A DNA stretch of 64,000 nt from Candidatus Poseidonia alphae (GTDB taxonomy: Archaea; Thermoplasmatota; Poseidoniia; Poseidoniales; Poseidoniaceae). Numbering within the stretch: position 1 is the stretch's first letter; each line of letters opens with the position of its first letter. The notes under the pieces were generated by a model. The model was not told where the DNA came from and ran no database searches. It saw nothing but the letters and a program-made list of their open reading frames with translations. This document shows, one piece after another, positions 25,629-34,356 of the stretch. The stretch is taken from the NCBI GenBank assembly GCA_002505405.1, contig DAVD01000046.1:35606-99605 (forward strand), given 5' to 3'. Made by a program: the position numbers and the translations under genes.

Positions 25629-27842
25629 AGAAGAATGAGAACGCCATCGTTGGCCCTCTTCCTTGTGGTTCTTTTTGCCACGTCCACCCTCCCAGTCGTC
25701 GACGCTTCAAACCCTGAACCAACAATCCTTGAAGGGCGAATTTTTGTTGTCGCTTTGGACCAAAACACCTCATATGAAACTACAGTTGATCTTGATGAAA
25801 ACAGTTTCATTCAACTTACGCTCATCTGCCGAGCATGCACAGCGAGTTTGACTGGAGACAACATGAACGCATCAGGAACCGAACGAATCGAATTGTTCTC
25901 TGTGAACACCACTTCAATCGCCCTGAACATTGTTACTACGGAAACAGAGACCGTTCAATTCACCCTCCACCACGATGTGATGGATTCCTTCCCTCATGTT
26001 AGACCGGGCCCGCCTGATGCCTCACCGCATCATCCAATCGGCGTCTGTACCGATGCAGTGGCTTGCATGGATACGTTACGAGGAACGTTAGCTGCGGTCG
26101 TCGATGACAGCACCGACCTCGATGTGTTGCAATCCGGTGTTGTTAATTCAACAGCCGATGAATACATGTCGATTGATGTGAGCAACGGGGACACTCTGGA
26201 ATGGCAGTGGCTCGACACCACTGAAGAAACAACCGTAACCGTTTACTTCCAAAACATGACGGGTGAAATCATGTTTGAATCCACCCTATCAAGTACATCG
26301 GGACACACCGAACTTAACGGTTTGCCGCTGCCGGTGGAGTGGTGGACTGCACCGGATTACGGGCGATTTATCGTGCGGATATCAAGTCCAGTATTCCCTG
26401 CTATTTGGACTGCCCACGCCATGATCCATACCAATGCCCCGACAACCCCGCTCATCGGTCAAGACCTTATTTATGGAGCAGAACTGCTCGGGCACGGGTC
26501 CACAATATCTGCTTTTGATTGGAATGAAACCCAAGCCCTTGAACTTCACAGTCGCTTAGGCCAAATGACTCTACGTGTCGACCAACTGCTCAACGGGGCG
26601 TGGGTTACAGGTCAAACTGATACGTTGGAGAAAGGGGATTCAAGGACCATCTACCCCTACCCTGGAAACGTTGGGGGCCGAATCGTCATCAACGATGTTT
26701 CAGTGTTTTCACTGGAACTTCAAACCAATGAATACTCGGATAACAATGCCGGGCTTGATGCACCCTCATACCTTCCCGCCTCACTCGACCTTGACAATAC
26801 CTCATGGCCAGCCATCGAACTGACCGAAGCAAGTTCGGGAGAACTGACGTTGGCCGTCCATGACACCGTTGACACCTATCGGTTCGTCGTTGACGGGTGG
26901 GAAGATTCTGTTCACTTCATTCAATTTACCATCACAGGGAATGTTTCAGAAATTGAAGCACAACTGTGGGATGTCGACCAAATGACATCAGAAGTCCTTG
27001 ATACGGTCCCTTCAGTGGTATCGGGGGACTCACTTCGAATCAGCATGCAAGTAGGAAGAGGAACACATTATCTTCAAATCCGAGCCATCAACTCTAGCAA
27101 TGTCACCCAACATGCATGGGGGAGCGAGGTCCCATCAATTGACTACACGCTCTCGCCCAGTTATTCCTTAATTGATGAAGGAGAAGAGCCTTGGTTCCCT
27201 CCAAGCGAAGATGCTGTGTTTTGGGGTGGAGTTGCTCGGTGGGTTCTGGGAACTGCGTTCCTCATCCCAGTTGTATACCTTCTAGCACATCTCCAGCGGA
27301 GCCGTAACTATGGCCGAGAGATCTTTTCCAAGAAAGAACGACTTGAATGGTACAGAACACGATTGGATTCTGGCGAAGCAAATGTTACCGCTTCCCAGAA
27401 AGACCTGGTGCGATCGCTTCATGCTGTTGCACAACTCGAATGGAACGATGGATTGAACACATGGGGTAAGCCATCACTCCACCACCGAACCGAAGGTTTG
27501 GATCTCGCAGTTTGGAGAATTGATCGGCGAATGGCCAAGACACCCGGGACTTGGCCTCTGGTGCTCGGGGTTCACGTCCTCGAAGGTGAATGGGACCTTG
27601 CGGCGATTCGTTTCGATGCCCCCGGTGGCGCAGCTTACACGATACGTAACGTTGAGCCGAGGTTCTTATTCCAGGGAGAAGAAGTCTTCCTTGACACCCT
27701 CAAACAGGGACATCGTATGTTCCTCATGGTCGAATTGGAAGGAGATGCGCCCGCAGTTGATATTGAACTCAACGGTCGAATGAACACCATACCCTTTGCA
27801 TCCCGAATCCCTACGACCTTCACTCGAGATGAAGAGGAATGA
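25626..27842 (+). CDS. Secreted, C-terminally anchored protein of unknown family
   Basis: A 738-residue protein with a signal peptide (MRTPSLALFLVVLFATSTLP core; ATG 25635 is an alternative first codon). An extracellular region of about 510 residues with many N-x-S/T sequons and beta-strand character follows, including GDTLEWQWLD- and VDTYRFVVDGWED-type phrases reminiscent of pre-peptidase C-terminal (PPC) domains. One membrane helix lies near 535-555 (WVLGTAFLIPVVYLLAHL), followed by a roughly 180-residue cytoplasmic domain with basic and Trp-rich segments. There is no catalytic motif. It ends one base before the convergent dnaJ stop. Confidence 0.75.
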   Translation: MRRMRTPSLALFLVVLFATSTLPVVDASNPEPTILEGRIFVVALDQNTSYETTVDLDENSFIQLTLICRACTASLTGDNMNASGTERIELFSVNTTSIALNIVTTETETVQFTLHHDVMDSFPHVRPGPPDASPHHPIGVCTDAVACMDTLRGTLAAVVDDSTDLDVLQSGVVNSTADEYMSIDVSNGDTLEWQWLDTTEETTVTVYFQNMTGEIMFESTLSSTSGHTELNGLPLPVEWWTAPDYGRFIVRISSPVFPAIWTAHAMIHTNAPTTPLIGQDLIYGAELLGHGSTISAFDWNETQALELHSRLGQMTLRVDQLLNGAWVTGQTDTLEKGDSRTIYPYPGNVGGRIVINDVSVFSLELQTNEYSDNNAGLDAPSYLPASLDLDNTSWPAIELTEASSGELTLAVHDTVDTYRFVVDGWEDSVHFIQFTITGNVSEIEAQLWDVDQMTSEVLDTVPSVVSGDSLRISMQVGRGTHYLQIRAINSSNVTQHAWGSEVPSIDYTLSPSYSLIDEGEEPWFPPSEDAVFWGGVARWVLGTAFLIPVVYLLAHLQRSRNYGREIFSKKERLEWYRTRLDSGEANVTASQKDLVRSLHAVAQLEWNDGLNTWGKPSLHHRTEGLDLAVWRIDRRMAKTPGTWPLVLGVHVLEGEWDLAAIRFDAPGGAAYTIRNVEPRFLFQGEEVFLDTLKQGHRMFLMVELEGDAPAVDIELNGRMNTIPFASRIPTTFTRDEEE

Positions 27843-27843
27843 A

Positions 27844-28974
27844 TCAAGACCGAGTCCTTCGGTCAATTGCATCATCGAGAATGCTTTGTGTAACATCCTT
27901 TGGTGAGAGGCTTTCTTTGAGTGCAGCGAGGGCTTTCTTGGTAGCCTTGGGTAATTTCTTGGGCATGTGAAGTTTGAGAAGAACGATCACGTCACCACGC
28001 CCAGAGCCTCGCTGACGCGGCAATCCACGCTTACTCACGGTGATGGTTTCTCCCGAATTGGACATTGCTGGTATTTTGATGTCCAATGTTTTGCCGTCCA
28101 TATGATCAATAGAAACCGTGGTTCCGGACACCATGTCCGTGTATCCAAGAGGAAGCGACATAATCAAATCCGAACCGCTCCGTTCAAACCAAGGGTGTTG
28201 TTCAATCTCAAGTTCAATGAACAGATCTCCAGGCTGTCCCTGGCCATGAGGGGCGGGTTCACCGTTCCCACGCATGCGAAGGCGAGTGCCATCTTCAGCA
28301 CCGAGTGGAACACTGAAGCGAAGCGTCTTGCTCTTCATATCTTGGCCTGAGCCACTGCAATCCCCACATGGATTGTCGCTGATGTTGCCTCGTCCCGAAC
28401 ATTCGTCGCATGGTTGGACCGATTGTTGAATGAACGGGCCGACTTGTTGACGAACACGGACTTGACCTTGTCCACCGCAGCGTTGACATGAACTCATTTC
28501 TCCGTCCATCGCCCCTGTCCCATCGCATGAACCACAGGCTTCGGGCAAATCGATGACGACCTCTTTTTCGGATTGGTTGAGAACGTCTTTGAGGTCAATC
28601 GAATGGCGGATAAGAATGTCGCTCCCTCGGCGTTCACGCCTTCTGCCTCTGCCCCCTCCACCAAACATGTTCGAGAAGAAATCTCCACCGAGCAAGTCTT
28701 CGAGATTGATATTGAACCCTCCGCCACCAAATCCGCCGAACGGGTTACCCTGTGGACTGTCATGACCAAAACGGTCGTATTGGGCTCGTTTCTGTTGGTC
28801 TGAAAGTACAGCGTATGCTTCTTGAAGTTCTTTGAAACGGTCCTCGGCATCCTCTTCAGTACTGCGGTCAGGATGGTATTTCCTCGCCAGTCGCCTGAAT
28901 GCGTTTTTGAGGTCGCTTTCGCTTGCAGAACGTTCAACGCCCAAGACATCGTAATAGTCTCGTTTGTCAGCCAT
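27844..28974 (-). CDS. dnaJ: Chaperone DnaJ (Hsp40, type I)
   Basis: The DnaK co-chaperone that delivers unfolded substrates and stimulates ATP hydrolysis. The protein is 376 residues. The J domain has the HPD motif (RKYHPDRS, about residue 34), then a Gly/Phe-rich linker, then four CxxCxGxG zinc repeats (CGSCDGTG, CQRCGGQG, CDECSGRG, CGDCSGSG, about 140-210). Two C-terminal substrate-binding beta domains follow. Start at MADKRDYYDVLGV (28974) matches the family; ATG 28992 adds six unusual residues. dnaK and grpE are not in the window. Confidence 0.95.
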   Translation of the reverse strand: MADKRDYYDVLGVERSASESDLKNAFRRLARKYHPDRSTEEDAEDRFKELQEAYAVLSDQQKRAQYDRFGHDSPQGNPFGGFGGGGFNINLEDLLGGDFFSNMFGGGGRGRRRERRGSDILIRHSIDLKDVLNQSEKEVVIDLPEACGSCDGTGAMDGEMSSCQRCGGQGQVRVRQQVGPFIQQSVQPCDECSGRGNISDNPCGDCSGSGQDMKSKTLRFSVPLGAEDGTRLRMRGNGEPAPHGQGQPGDLFIELEIEQHPWFERSGSDLIMSLPLGYTDMVSGTTVSIDHMDGKTLDIKIPAMSNSGETITVSKRGLPRQRGSGRGDVIVLLKLHMPKKLPKATKKALAALKESLSPKDVTQSILDDAIDRRTRS

Positions 28975-29031
28975 AGCCTCGCCCCAACCCATGACGAGAA
29001 CAGGACACCTTTGAATCTCACGGAACAGGTC

Positions 29032-29967
29032 TCAAAGATCTAACCCGCAGTTTGCGCAAAACCGTTCACCCGCGGTGACGGAAGAATTGCAACCTCTGCA
29101 GACCAAACCTGAAGTGGTTGCAGGACGGGATTGAACAACCGTAGTTCCGAGCATGGCCATGGATTCATACGATTCTGATGGACTCTTTATTTGTGCCTGA
29201 GTTGTCGGTTCGCTGCTGTTTTTGAGTTCCTTACCTGACGAACTGATAACGGTCTTAACGCCTCCAGAATCACTGTAACTGGTCATGTTAACTTCCACGT
29301 CATCCCGTGGACCTTCAATTCGGAGGGGCGCAACTGGACGTTGAGCTGTTACCGGTGATGAAGCGGCTGCCGCTGCAAGCCGATTTCTTCTTTGCTCTTC
29401 TCGTTCCGCTCGTGCATCTCTACCGAACAGCGAGGAAATAAAATCAAAGATACGATCCATCGGAGTTGGTTTTCGAACGGCTCCAATCGTCCCTGTGATT
29501 TGCTCATCGTCAAATGAATTCTGGCCGCTCACTCTGGCGTTAGCCTTGACGATATGTCTGGCTTCATTGAGCATGCTGACTTCGATTTGGTTGTCTTCGG
29601 GGACCTGCATCTCAGGGGCCTCTTTGGAAAGATTCGAAACGGGCTGAGATAATCCAGCTTTTGTGACATTGTCCATTGTTGAATCCAGTTCGACTTGAGT
29701 GTTCCAAACACCACGCTCTTCTGCCTCATAGACGTGCTTAATCTTTTTCATTGCCTTAACACGGTTGTATTCAAAATCCTTGACCACCCGAGTTTTTCTG
29801 AAAACAATAAGGCCGAGAAGGAGGGAAAAAACGTACCACCCATACATAATTCGAGGTTCAAGTTCAAACATTGCACGAAGCGGTGGAATGGAAAAATGGC
29901 AGGCTCCCATGATCAAGAGGGGCAACAATGCCAAACCTCGGGAAGTGAAACTGCGTGGAGGTCCCAT
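29032..29967 (-). CDS. Membrane protein with C-terminal zinc ribbon
   Basis: A 311-residue protein from ATG 29967 (MGPPRSFTSRGLALLPLL). Two N-terminal membrane helices (LALLPLLIMGACHFSI and GWYVFSLLLGLIVF, about 10-60) are followed by a long charged cytoplasmic region. That region has a Gln/Glu/Ala-rich helix and a low-complexity linker. The C-terminal zinc ribbon is VCRGCN, 11 residues, FCANCGLDL. This C-x2-C...C-x2-C tail is a common zinc-ribbon of unknown partner. It precedes dnaJ on the same strand and follows the glycosyltransferase after about 55 bases, so all three could share a transcript. Function unknown. Confidence 0.75.
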   Translation of the reverse strand: MGPPRSFTSRGLALLPLLIMGACHFSIPPLRAMFELEPRIMYGWYVFSLLLGLIVFRKTRVVKDFEYNRVKAMKKIKHVYEAEERGVWNTQVELDSTMDNVTKAGLSQPVSNLSKEAPEMQVPEDNQIEVSMLNEARHIVKANARVSGQNSFDDEQITGTIGAVRKPTPMDRIFDFISSLFGRDARAEREEQRRNRLAAAAASSPVTAQRPVAPLRIEGPRDDVEVNMTSYSDSGGVKTVISSSGKELKNSSEPTTQAQIKSPSESYESMAMLGTTVVQSRPATTSGLVCRGCNSSVTAGERFCANCGLDL

Positions 29968-30022
29968 GTGATTCAAATTCCTGTCGGCTGCTGTATTCAA
30001 GTATCTATGGGCTTGTTGCGCC

Positions 30023-31060
30023 TCATTTACGGTCCTTCGGCGGCCTTCCTTTACGGACCAAACCGTCAGCGAGACCGAGGGTGAAACTTGTATGCAACAT
30101 CACCAAACATAACGGAACGCCAAAAACCGAAGTCAACGAACCTGCACGAACGCTATGCCGAATTCCCTCAATCATAAGCACGACGGAGTATACTGGAATT
30201 GGAAGCCACCACAGCGCCTGTTCGCTAGCGAATAATCCAACCAAAAGGACCAACCCAAAGAAGGGCAAAAACTCTGCTAAACTCGCCCGCTTTGGATGTT
30301 TCAAGAGCACTTTCGTCCGCCAGAAACCATAGCGATGGCCCATCCTCCACCATTGCTTCAGTGATGTTCGCTTCACCATACTAACCGTTGGTTCAGTGTC
30401 CCTGTAAAGTGAAAAACCGGCATTGAGAAGGCGCATGGAAAGCTCACTGTCTTGACTGGTGATGAAGCTCTCATCCCAGCCGTTGACTGCTTCAACGCTG
30501 GTGCGGCGATGCATAACGAAGGCTGGTATCCGAGTTGGTCCGTTTTCTGTAAATTGACTGAACTGACCATCGCTATGACCAAGAGGGGAGGAAAGGCAAC
30601 CCTCAATCCACTGTTCCACGCCCTGCATTTCTCCTTGGCGACGAACAACCCTACAACCGACACCGGCTAGGGTTGGACCTGCTTTTTGCTCGCATGTATT
30701 CCACGCATCAAGTCGCTGTTGAATGTGAGTGGGTTCTATGGTTGCATGTCCAATAAGTTCTATGATGAAATCGACCGAATCGGGAAGGTGTGAAAGTGCA
30801 AGGTTCCGGCCGTGGGCTACTGTTTTCCCCGGATTATGATGCAATTCAATCCGAGGTGTTGAGGAACCCTTGGCTTCTTCAATAAGATTTTTCACGAGCG
30901 AAACGGTTCCGTCGGTTGAGCCACCATCCATGACTAAAATCATGTGAGAGGTTTCAGGAACCGTCTGTTCGAGAAGGCCGTTTAAACACGCCTCAATATG
31001 CAATGCTTCGTTGAGTACTGGAATTACCGTGGCGATTATGGGGCCAGCGGATGTGTCCAT
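30023..31060 (-). CDS. Glycosyltransferase family 2, ExoA-like
   Basis: A 345-residue membrane-associated GT-A glycosyltransferase. Residues 9-50 hold the nucleotide-sugar site, with VIPVLNEALHIEACLNGLL and VMDGGSTDGT. GRNLALSHL near 84 is typical of the family. Where the second Asp motif (DxD or DGH) is expected, the sequence is ELIGHATIEP, like the GHA form of succinoglycan ExoA enzymes but without the Asp. SQDSELSMRLLNAGF (about 215) supplies the ED-like general base region, and RMGHRYGFWRTKVLLKHP is the ExoA-type ending. Two or three membrane helices follow (LPFFGLVLLVGLF, WLPIPVYSVVLMI). It probably builds a surface polysaccharide or lipid-linked glycan. Start at ATG 31060, divergent from the UPF0201 gene. 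Confidence 0.85.
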   Translation of the reverse strand: MDTSAGPIIATVIPVLNEALHIEACLNGLLEQTVPETSHMILVMDGGSTDGTVSLVKNLIEEAKGSSTPRIELHHNPGKTVAHGRNLALSHLPDSVDFIIELIGHATIEPTHIQQRLDAWNTCEQKAGPTLAGVGCRVVRRQGEMQGVEQWIEGCLSSPLGHSDGQFSQFTENGPTRIPAFVMHRRTSVEAVNGWDESFITSQDSELSMRLLNAGFSLYRDTEPTVSMVKRTSLKQWWRMGHRYGFWRTKVLLKHPKRASLAEFLPFFGLVLLVGLFASEQALWWLPIPVYSVVLMIEGIRHSVRAGSLTSVFGVPLCLVMLHTSFTLGLADGLVRKGRPPKDRK

Positions 31061-31075
31061 AACCGCTGGAACTCT

Positions 31076-31086
31076 GCATAGATTTT
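31076..31086 (-). promoter_or_regulatory. TATA-like element for the glycosyltransferase
   Basis: AAAATCTATGC on the minus strand, centred about 22 bases before ATG 31060. Weak but correctly placed. Confidence 0.3.
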
Positions 31087-31149
31087 CACACTTCGCCTTC
31101 TAATGGACCTCCACAGCATCTTCTTGAAGGCCGAACCACTCGCCCGCAC

Positions 31150-31665
31150 ATGGATGGGCCAAGACTCCGGCTAACCGGTATCGGAGAAGGACTCAGCACC
31201 ACGGTAATGACCGTATTATCTGGGGCTGACTCTCCGAAAAAAGTCATGCAAGCCGTTCATTCATTTTTCCCGGAGGCGAAGGTTGAGACAATGCCAGATG
31301 AGCCTTCGTTCGGGTCTGCCGTTGATGCATTGTGGTCTTTTGAGGGCCTCCCCATGCAAACTTTTCTAGCCGCCTTACACGAGCAACGAATCCTTGACAC
31401 TGCTCTTGATTTCATGAGTCGTAATATCGTAGAGGAGCACACAGAATTTACCATTTCACGACAGGCTGCTGTTGTCGAGAAAGTGTCCTTCCCGATACCG
31501 GGCAAGGAACCGGTTGGTGGAGTGATCACCGTCCGACTCGAAGGTTCTGGTTTGAAAGAATGGCTCGAGGCAGCAACCTGGCACAACGGTCGTGCGCAGG
31601 TTCCACGAACAATCAACGATGAACGCTCCATGCTTGACGATGGAGAGGCATCAACGTGGCTTTGA
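31150..31665 (+). CDS. UPF0201 family protein
   Basis: A cytoplasmic protein of 171 residues that matches the archaeal UPF0201 (COG1931) pattern as I remember it. It has an N-terminal strand region with EDS-like KKVMQAVHSFFPEAKVE, then LHEQRILDTALDFMSRNI and FTISRQAAVVEKVSFP, where members have a KQAA-like motif. The family is conserved in archaea and related to exosome-associated RNA-binding proteins, but its biochemical role is not established. The start at ATG 31150 lies 89 bases from the divergent glycosyltransferase start. The 3' end overlaps the convergent peptidase-Nudix gene by 15 bases. Confidence 0.7.
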   Translation: MDGPRLRLTGIGEGLSTTVMTVLSGADSPKKVMQAVHSFFPEAKVETMPDEPSFGSAVDALWSFEGLPMQTFLAALHEQRILDTALDFMSRNIVEEHTEFTISRQAAVVEKVSFPIPGKEPVGGVITVRLEGSGLKEWLEAATWHNGRAQVPRTINDERSMLDDGEASTWL

Positions 31666-32697
31666 TTCATGCAGGGCAATGTATTCCATCATCTCCCCAT
31701 CACGCCCCGTCCAGTTCAGTGGTTGTGGATGTGAGGGGGTGTACCATTTTACGCCCCCATGTACCTTCGGGTCGATTTGAAGATAGCCACCTTCGATACT
31801 GCATTCAATCAAATGAATGCGAAGAAGAACATCGTTTCTGAGATGCTCCCAAGTTCCAATAATCCGCTTGGCTGCAATTTGAACGGATAATTCCTCCCGT
31901 AATTCCCTGCCGATCGCCTCGTTCCAACGCTCATCAGGCTCACACTTCCCACCTGGGAATTCCCACGTCTCATCGTCACTGCGTTGAGCAAGAAGCACCC
32001 TACCGTCTTCATTATGGATGAGAGCGGCGACAACATCAATCACTGAACCATCCCGCACGGCCAGCATGTTCTCCAAACATTGCATCGCTAAGAGTGAACT
32101 TGTTTCTACGTCGAGTCGGTCCTCAGTAGGGATGTGGAGAAAGAGGCATGGCGGTGGAAGGTTGCCTTCATGAAGTGATTGCAGCGCAAACAGCGTGTGA
32201 TAATACGTCTCATTGCAGACAAATGAACCCGCATCATGGGAGATGTCAACCGCAGTGGGGAGCAACGATTGCTTCCATTTCCCAAGGTCAATCCAAGCAC
32301 CAAGATGACCGTGTCCCTCTATTTTGGACGATGTTACTGCCCTACCACTGTTATCTTCAATACTCATGTCAAGGCAGTCCTGGGCCCGTTGTTCAAGCCG
32401 TGGGCGCTCACATGAGCCACACAAGCCGATGTGAAGAATGGCATCCCATCGCTCACCAGAAAGAATCGCTTTTGATGTTTCAGTAGCACCGGAATGGTCT
32501 ACAGAAAGGATCCTGGAGGTGATTTCAAACTCCTGAGTCACCCGACCTGAGGAATCACAAACCTGGTGCATCCCTTTCAACCGAAGCGCTACTTCTTGAC
32601 TCGGATTGGTGTTGTGGGTTCCAAAGGGCCCGTACCCTGTAACGAGAATTCGTTGAGTGCCCATGTATTTCTCAAGAGGGTTCAGTTTTTCATCCAT
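31651..32697 (-). CDS. Pyroglutamyl peptidase I fused to a Nudix hydrolase
   Basis: A 348-residue two-domain enzyme. The N-terminal half is a C15 pyroglutamyl-peptidase (Pcp): ILVTGYGPFGTHNTNPSQ opens the fold, the catalytic Cys lies in GSFVCNETYYHTL, and His in CLFLHIPT. It removes N-terminal pyroglutamate from peptides. The C-terminal half is a MutT/Nudix domain with an intact Nudix box, GGKCEPDERWNEAIGRELRE followed by E-L, preceded by VAALIHNEDGRVLLAQRS. Nudix domains hydrolyse nucleoside diphosphates linked to other groups. The start could be ATG 32697 or ATG 32664 (MGTQRILVTGYG); longer frames look non-coding. It is divergent from the small membrane protein by 61 bases. Confidence 0.9.
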   Translation of the reverse strand: MDEKLNPLEKYMGTQRILVTGYGPFGTHNTNPSQEVALRLKGMHQVCDSSGRVTQEFEITSRILSVDHSGATETSKAILSGERWDAILHIGLCGSCERPRLEQRAQDCLDMSIEDNSGRAVTSSKIEGHGHLGAWIDLGKWKQSLLPTAVDISHDAGSFVCNETYYHTLFALQSLHEGNLPPPCLFLHIPTEDRLDVETSSLLAMQCLENMLAVRDGSVIDVVAALIHNEDGRVLLAQRSDDETWEFPGGKCEPDERWNEAIGRELREELSVQIAAKRIIGTWEHLRNDVLLRIHLIECSIEGGYLQIDPKVHGGVKWYTPSHPQPLNWTGRDGEMMEYIALHESKPR

Positions 32698-32758
32698 CCG
32701 GCTCAAAACAGGGGTTAGATTGACAAGGAACGGTTTCCACCAAAAGGCAGTGGGACAT

Positions 32759-33106
32759 ATGGAGGAAGAATTGGTTGTCCAATTTTCGCCAGAAGCCCAT
32801 GAACAACGGACCGGTTTCATGCCGTTTCGGCTCGTCAAAGAGATTTGGCGGGAAATCACCTTTGGTGTTGGGACGTGGGGGGCATTTCGCCCCCTCTTCG
32901 CAGCCCTTCTCGCCGTCGTCCCAGGGCTGTTTCTTGGCCAGCATTTTAATCGCAAGCACCGACGAGGTTTTGACTGGTTTCTTCTTCAAATTCCACTTGC
33001 ATTGACCATCGTTTTGTGGATTGCCCTGTGGCTATGGTCGATTTTTGATGCGTGGCGAGATGCCCTCGCGTTTGACCCTAACTCCACAACTGATCCGTCA
33101 CTTTGA
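32759..33106 (+). CDS. Small two-helix membrane protein
   Basis: A 115-residue protein from ATG 32759 (MEEELVVQFSPEAHEQRTGF). Two hydrophobic segments, FAALLAVVPGLFLGQHF and PLALTIVLWIALWLWSIFDAW, flank a short basic loop (NRKHRRG). This suggests an N-in, C-in hairpin. I do not recognise the family. An upstream ATG at 32657 would add 34 residues from the coding strand of the divergent peptidase-Nudix gene and is unlikely. The last 29 bases overlap the convergent zincin gene. Confidence 0.6.
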   Translation: MEEELVVQFSPEAHEQRTGFMPFRLVKEIWREITFGVGTWGAFRPLFAALLAVVPGLFLGQHFNRKHRRGFDWFLLQIPLALTIVLWIALWLWSIFDAWRDALAFDPNSTTDPSL

Positions 33107-33863
33107 TTGAACCATCGGCCATTCCAGCGAGGTCAGCCAGGTCGTCATCATCAAAGTCATTGGGAAGGCTTCCAAAGATGAAATTCGCAAGGTCCGCCGA
33201 CTCAATCGCCCAGTACATCACAGAATCGTCATTGTTTGAGTGTCCTTCATTGTTCTCATCTTCATGGTCAACTGGCGACTGGTAGACTAAATTGACCAAT
33301 CCGAGAAGATGTCCGACTTCATGAACGATCACACTGTTTTCAACGTCTTCAACAGAAGGTCGATTAAAAGGGCCATTTGCGGTTTGTATTGAATCACTGA
33401 AAAGAGCTACTGAGGACGCGTCTACGGCTACTCCAAGAACCGAACTGTCAGTATAGGTCCCTGAAGGGAAGAGGATATGCCAGGTCAAGATCGACCCTTC
33501 ACGAGGAGAAGTGTCTTTGTTCTCCCAAGCCTTTTCTCGCACATCATTTGCAGACCAATCCCCGGTGTGGCCAAAGTCAACTTCCGTGAAATCGATGGAA
33601 ATCCCGCCGGGTTTGTCGCAGACACTTTCCAGACGGTCTAGCAGCATATCCGTACTGCTGGTCATTGGCTTGTAACCAGCCTCGTAGTCAATCTCAATCA
33701 CCATAGATGTGTACGCATCGTCTTGGAGACAAGCAAGGGTTAATCCTCCAGGAATACCTTTCCGCTCTGGCAAGACATCAAGACGATCTCCGAAACAGCC
33801 TGATAAACTGGCTGAAAGCAGGGCGAGGACAAAAAGAGTAACCTTCGCACGTTCAGTCCCCAT
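33078..33863 (-). CDS. Lipoprotein zinc metalloprotease (zincin)
   Basis: A 261-residue exported lipoprotein. The signal peptide ends in a lipobox, LSASLSGC (Cys about 23), so it is probably lipid-anchored outside the cell. The catalytic helix is VHEVGHLLGLVN (about residue 182). The third metzincin ligand position is Asn instead of His, and the next candidate His residues are in VDHEDENNEGH. VMYWAI about 30 residues later may be the Met-turn. The spacing recalls bacterial membrane metalloproteases with a GHC...CLMY block; here the two Cys would be Ser. It is likely to cleave extracellular protein. Downstream of the small hypothetical and the giant propeller gene on the same strand. Confidence 0.8.
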   Translation of the reverse strand: MGTERAKVTLFVLALLSASLSGCFGDRLDVLPERKGIPGGLTLACLQDDAYTSMVIEIDYEAGYKPMTSSTDMLLDRLESVCDKPGGISIDFTEVDFGHTGDWSANDVREKAWENKDTSPREGSILTWHILFPSGTYTDSSVLGVAVDASSVALFSDSIQTANGPFNRPSVEDVENSVIVHEVGHLLGLVNLVYQSPVDHEDENNEGHSNNDDSVMYWAIESADLANFIFGSLPNDFDDDDLADLAGMADGSIKVTDQLWS

Positions 33864-33900
33864 ACCAGTCCCTCAGCACGGTTGTTTTTGAATCTCATCC

Positions 33901-34347
33901 CTACCAGTCTTCTGGAATTTCAAGGGGGGAGAACAATTGTCCGGGTCCTGAGGCGAGAGAAAGTTGGGTTCTAGCCAATTGTTCCCATGCCCGCAAAGCA
34001 AGAATTCCATCGATAAGGGATACTTCAATTTCGATGAGGGTCACACGGATAAGCGTTTCAAGAATGTCCATTCGTTGATGGTCAACAATGCTGAGAACCT
34101 TTTCCAGAGGAAAGTTCGACGGTGGAGCAGTTGAGGTTTCCGAAACCGGCCAAGGTTGAGAGACGCGTTCGGGAACGGTACCTCCAGTTGAGACCAAGTA
34201 CTCATCAAGTGATTGTCCCAGGCCCTTGATGTGCTTTTGAAGAACAAGTGAAACTTCGACGAGGGGCATGTTCAACTGATTGATGAGGTTCACCATTCGT
34301 TCCTGTAGGTTCACAAGACCGTCAACATCTCCAGCAGAGGGTTCCAT
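33901..34347 (-). CDS. Hypothetical helical protein next to the giant surface gene
   Basis: A 148-residue protein. The N-terminal half is helical and amphipathic (LVNLQERMVNLINQLNMPLV, LQKHIKGLGQSLDEYL). A Pro/Ser linker follows, and then a long helix (LETLIRVTLIEIEVSLIDGI) ending in LEIPEDW. There is no signal peptide, clear membrane helix or cysteine. I do not recognise the family. Its ATG lies nine bases after the stop of the 1,793-residue surface protein, so the two are almost certainly co-transcribed and may work together. One possibility is that it binds the conserved cytoplasmic tail of that protein; this is speculation. Confidence 0.62.
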   Translation of the reverse strand: MEPSAGDVDGLVNLQERMVNLINQLNMPLVEVSLVLQKHIKGLGQSLDEYLVSTGGTVPERVSQPWPVSETSTAPPSNFPLEKVLSIVDHQRMDILETLIRVTLIEIEVSLIDGILALRAWEQLARTQLSLASGPGQLFSPLEIPEDW

Positions 34348-34356
34348 TGAATCATC

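Noticed and set aside
25628..25810. N-terminal extension of arcS to 25810
   Set aside because: It would run antisense through the signal peptide of the divergent secreted protein, and its residues (Ser/Arg-rich) do not resemble ArcS.
32698..32955. Longer start for the Pcp-Nudix fusion at 32955
   Set aside because: The extra 86 residues are antisense to the small membrane protein and are Arg/Ser/Trp-rich without resemblance to the peptidase family.
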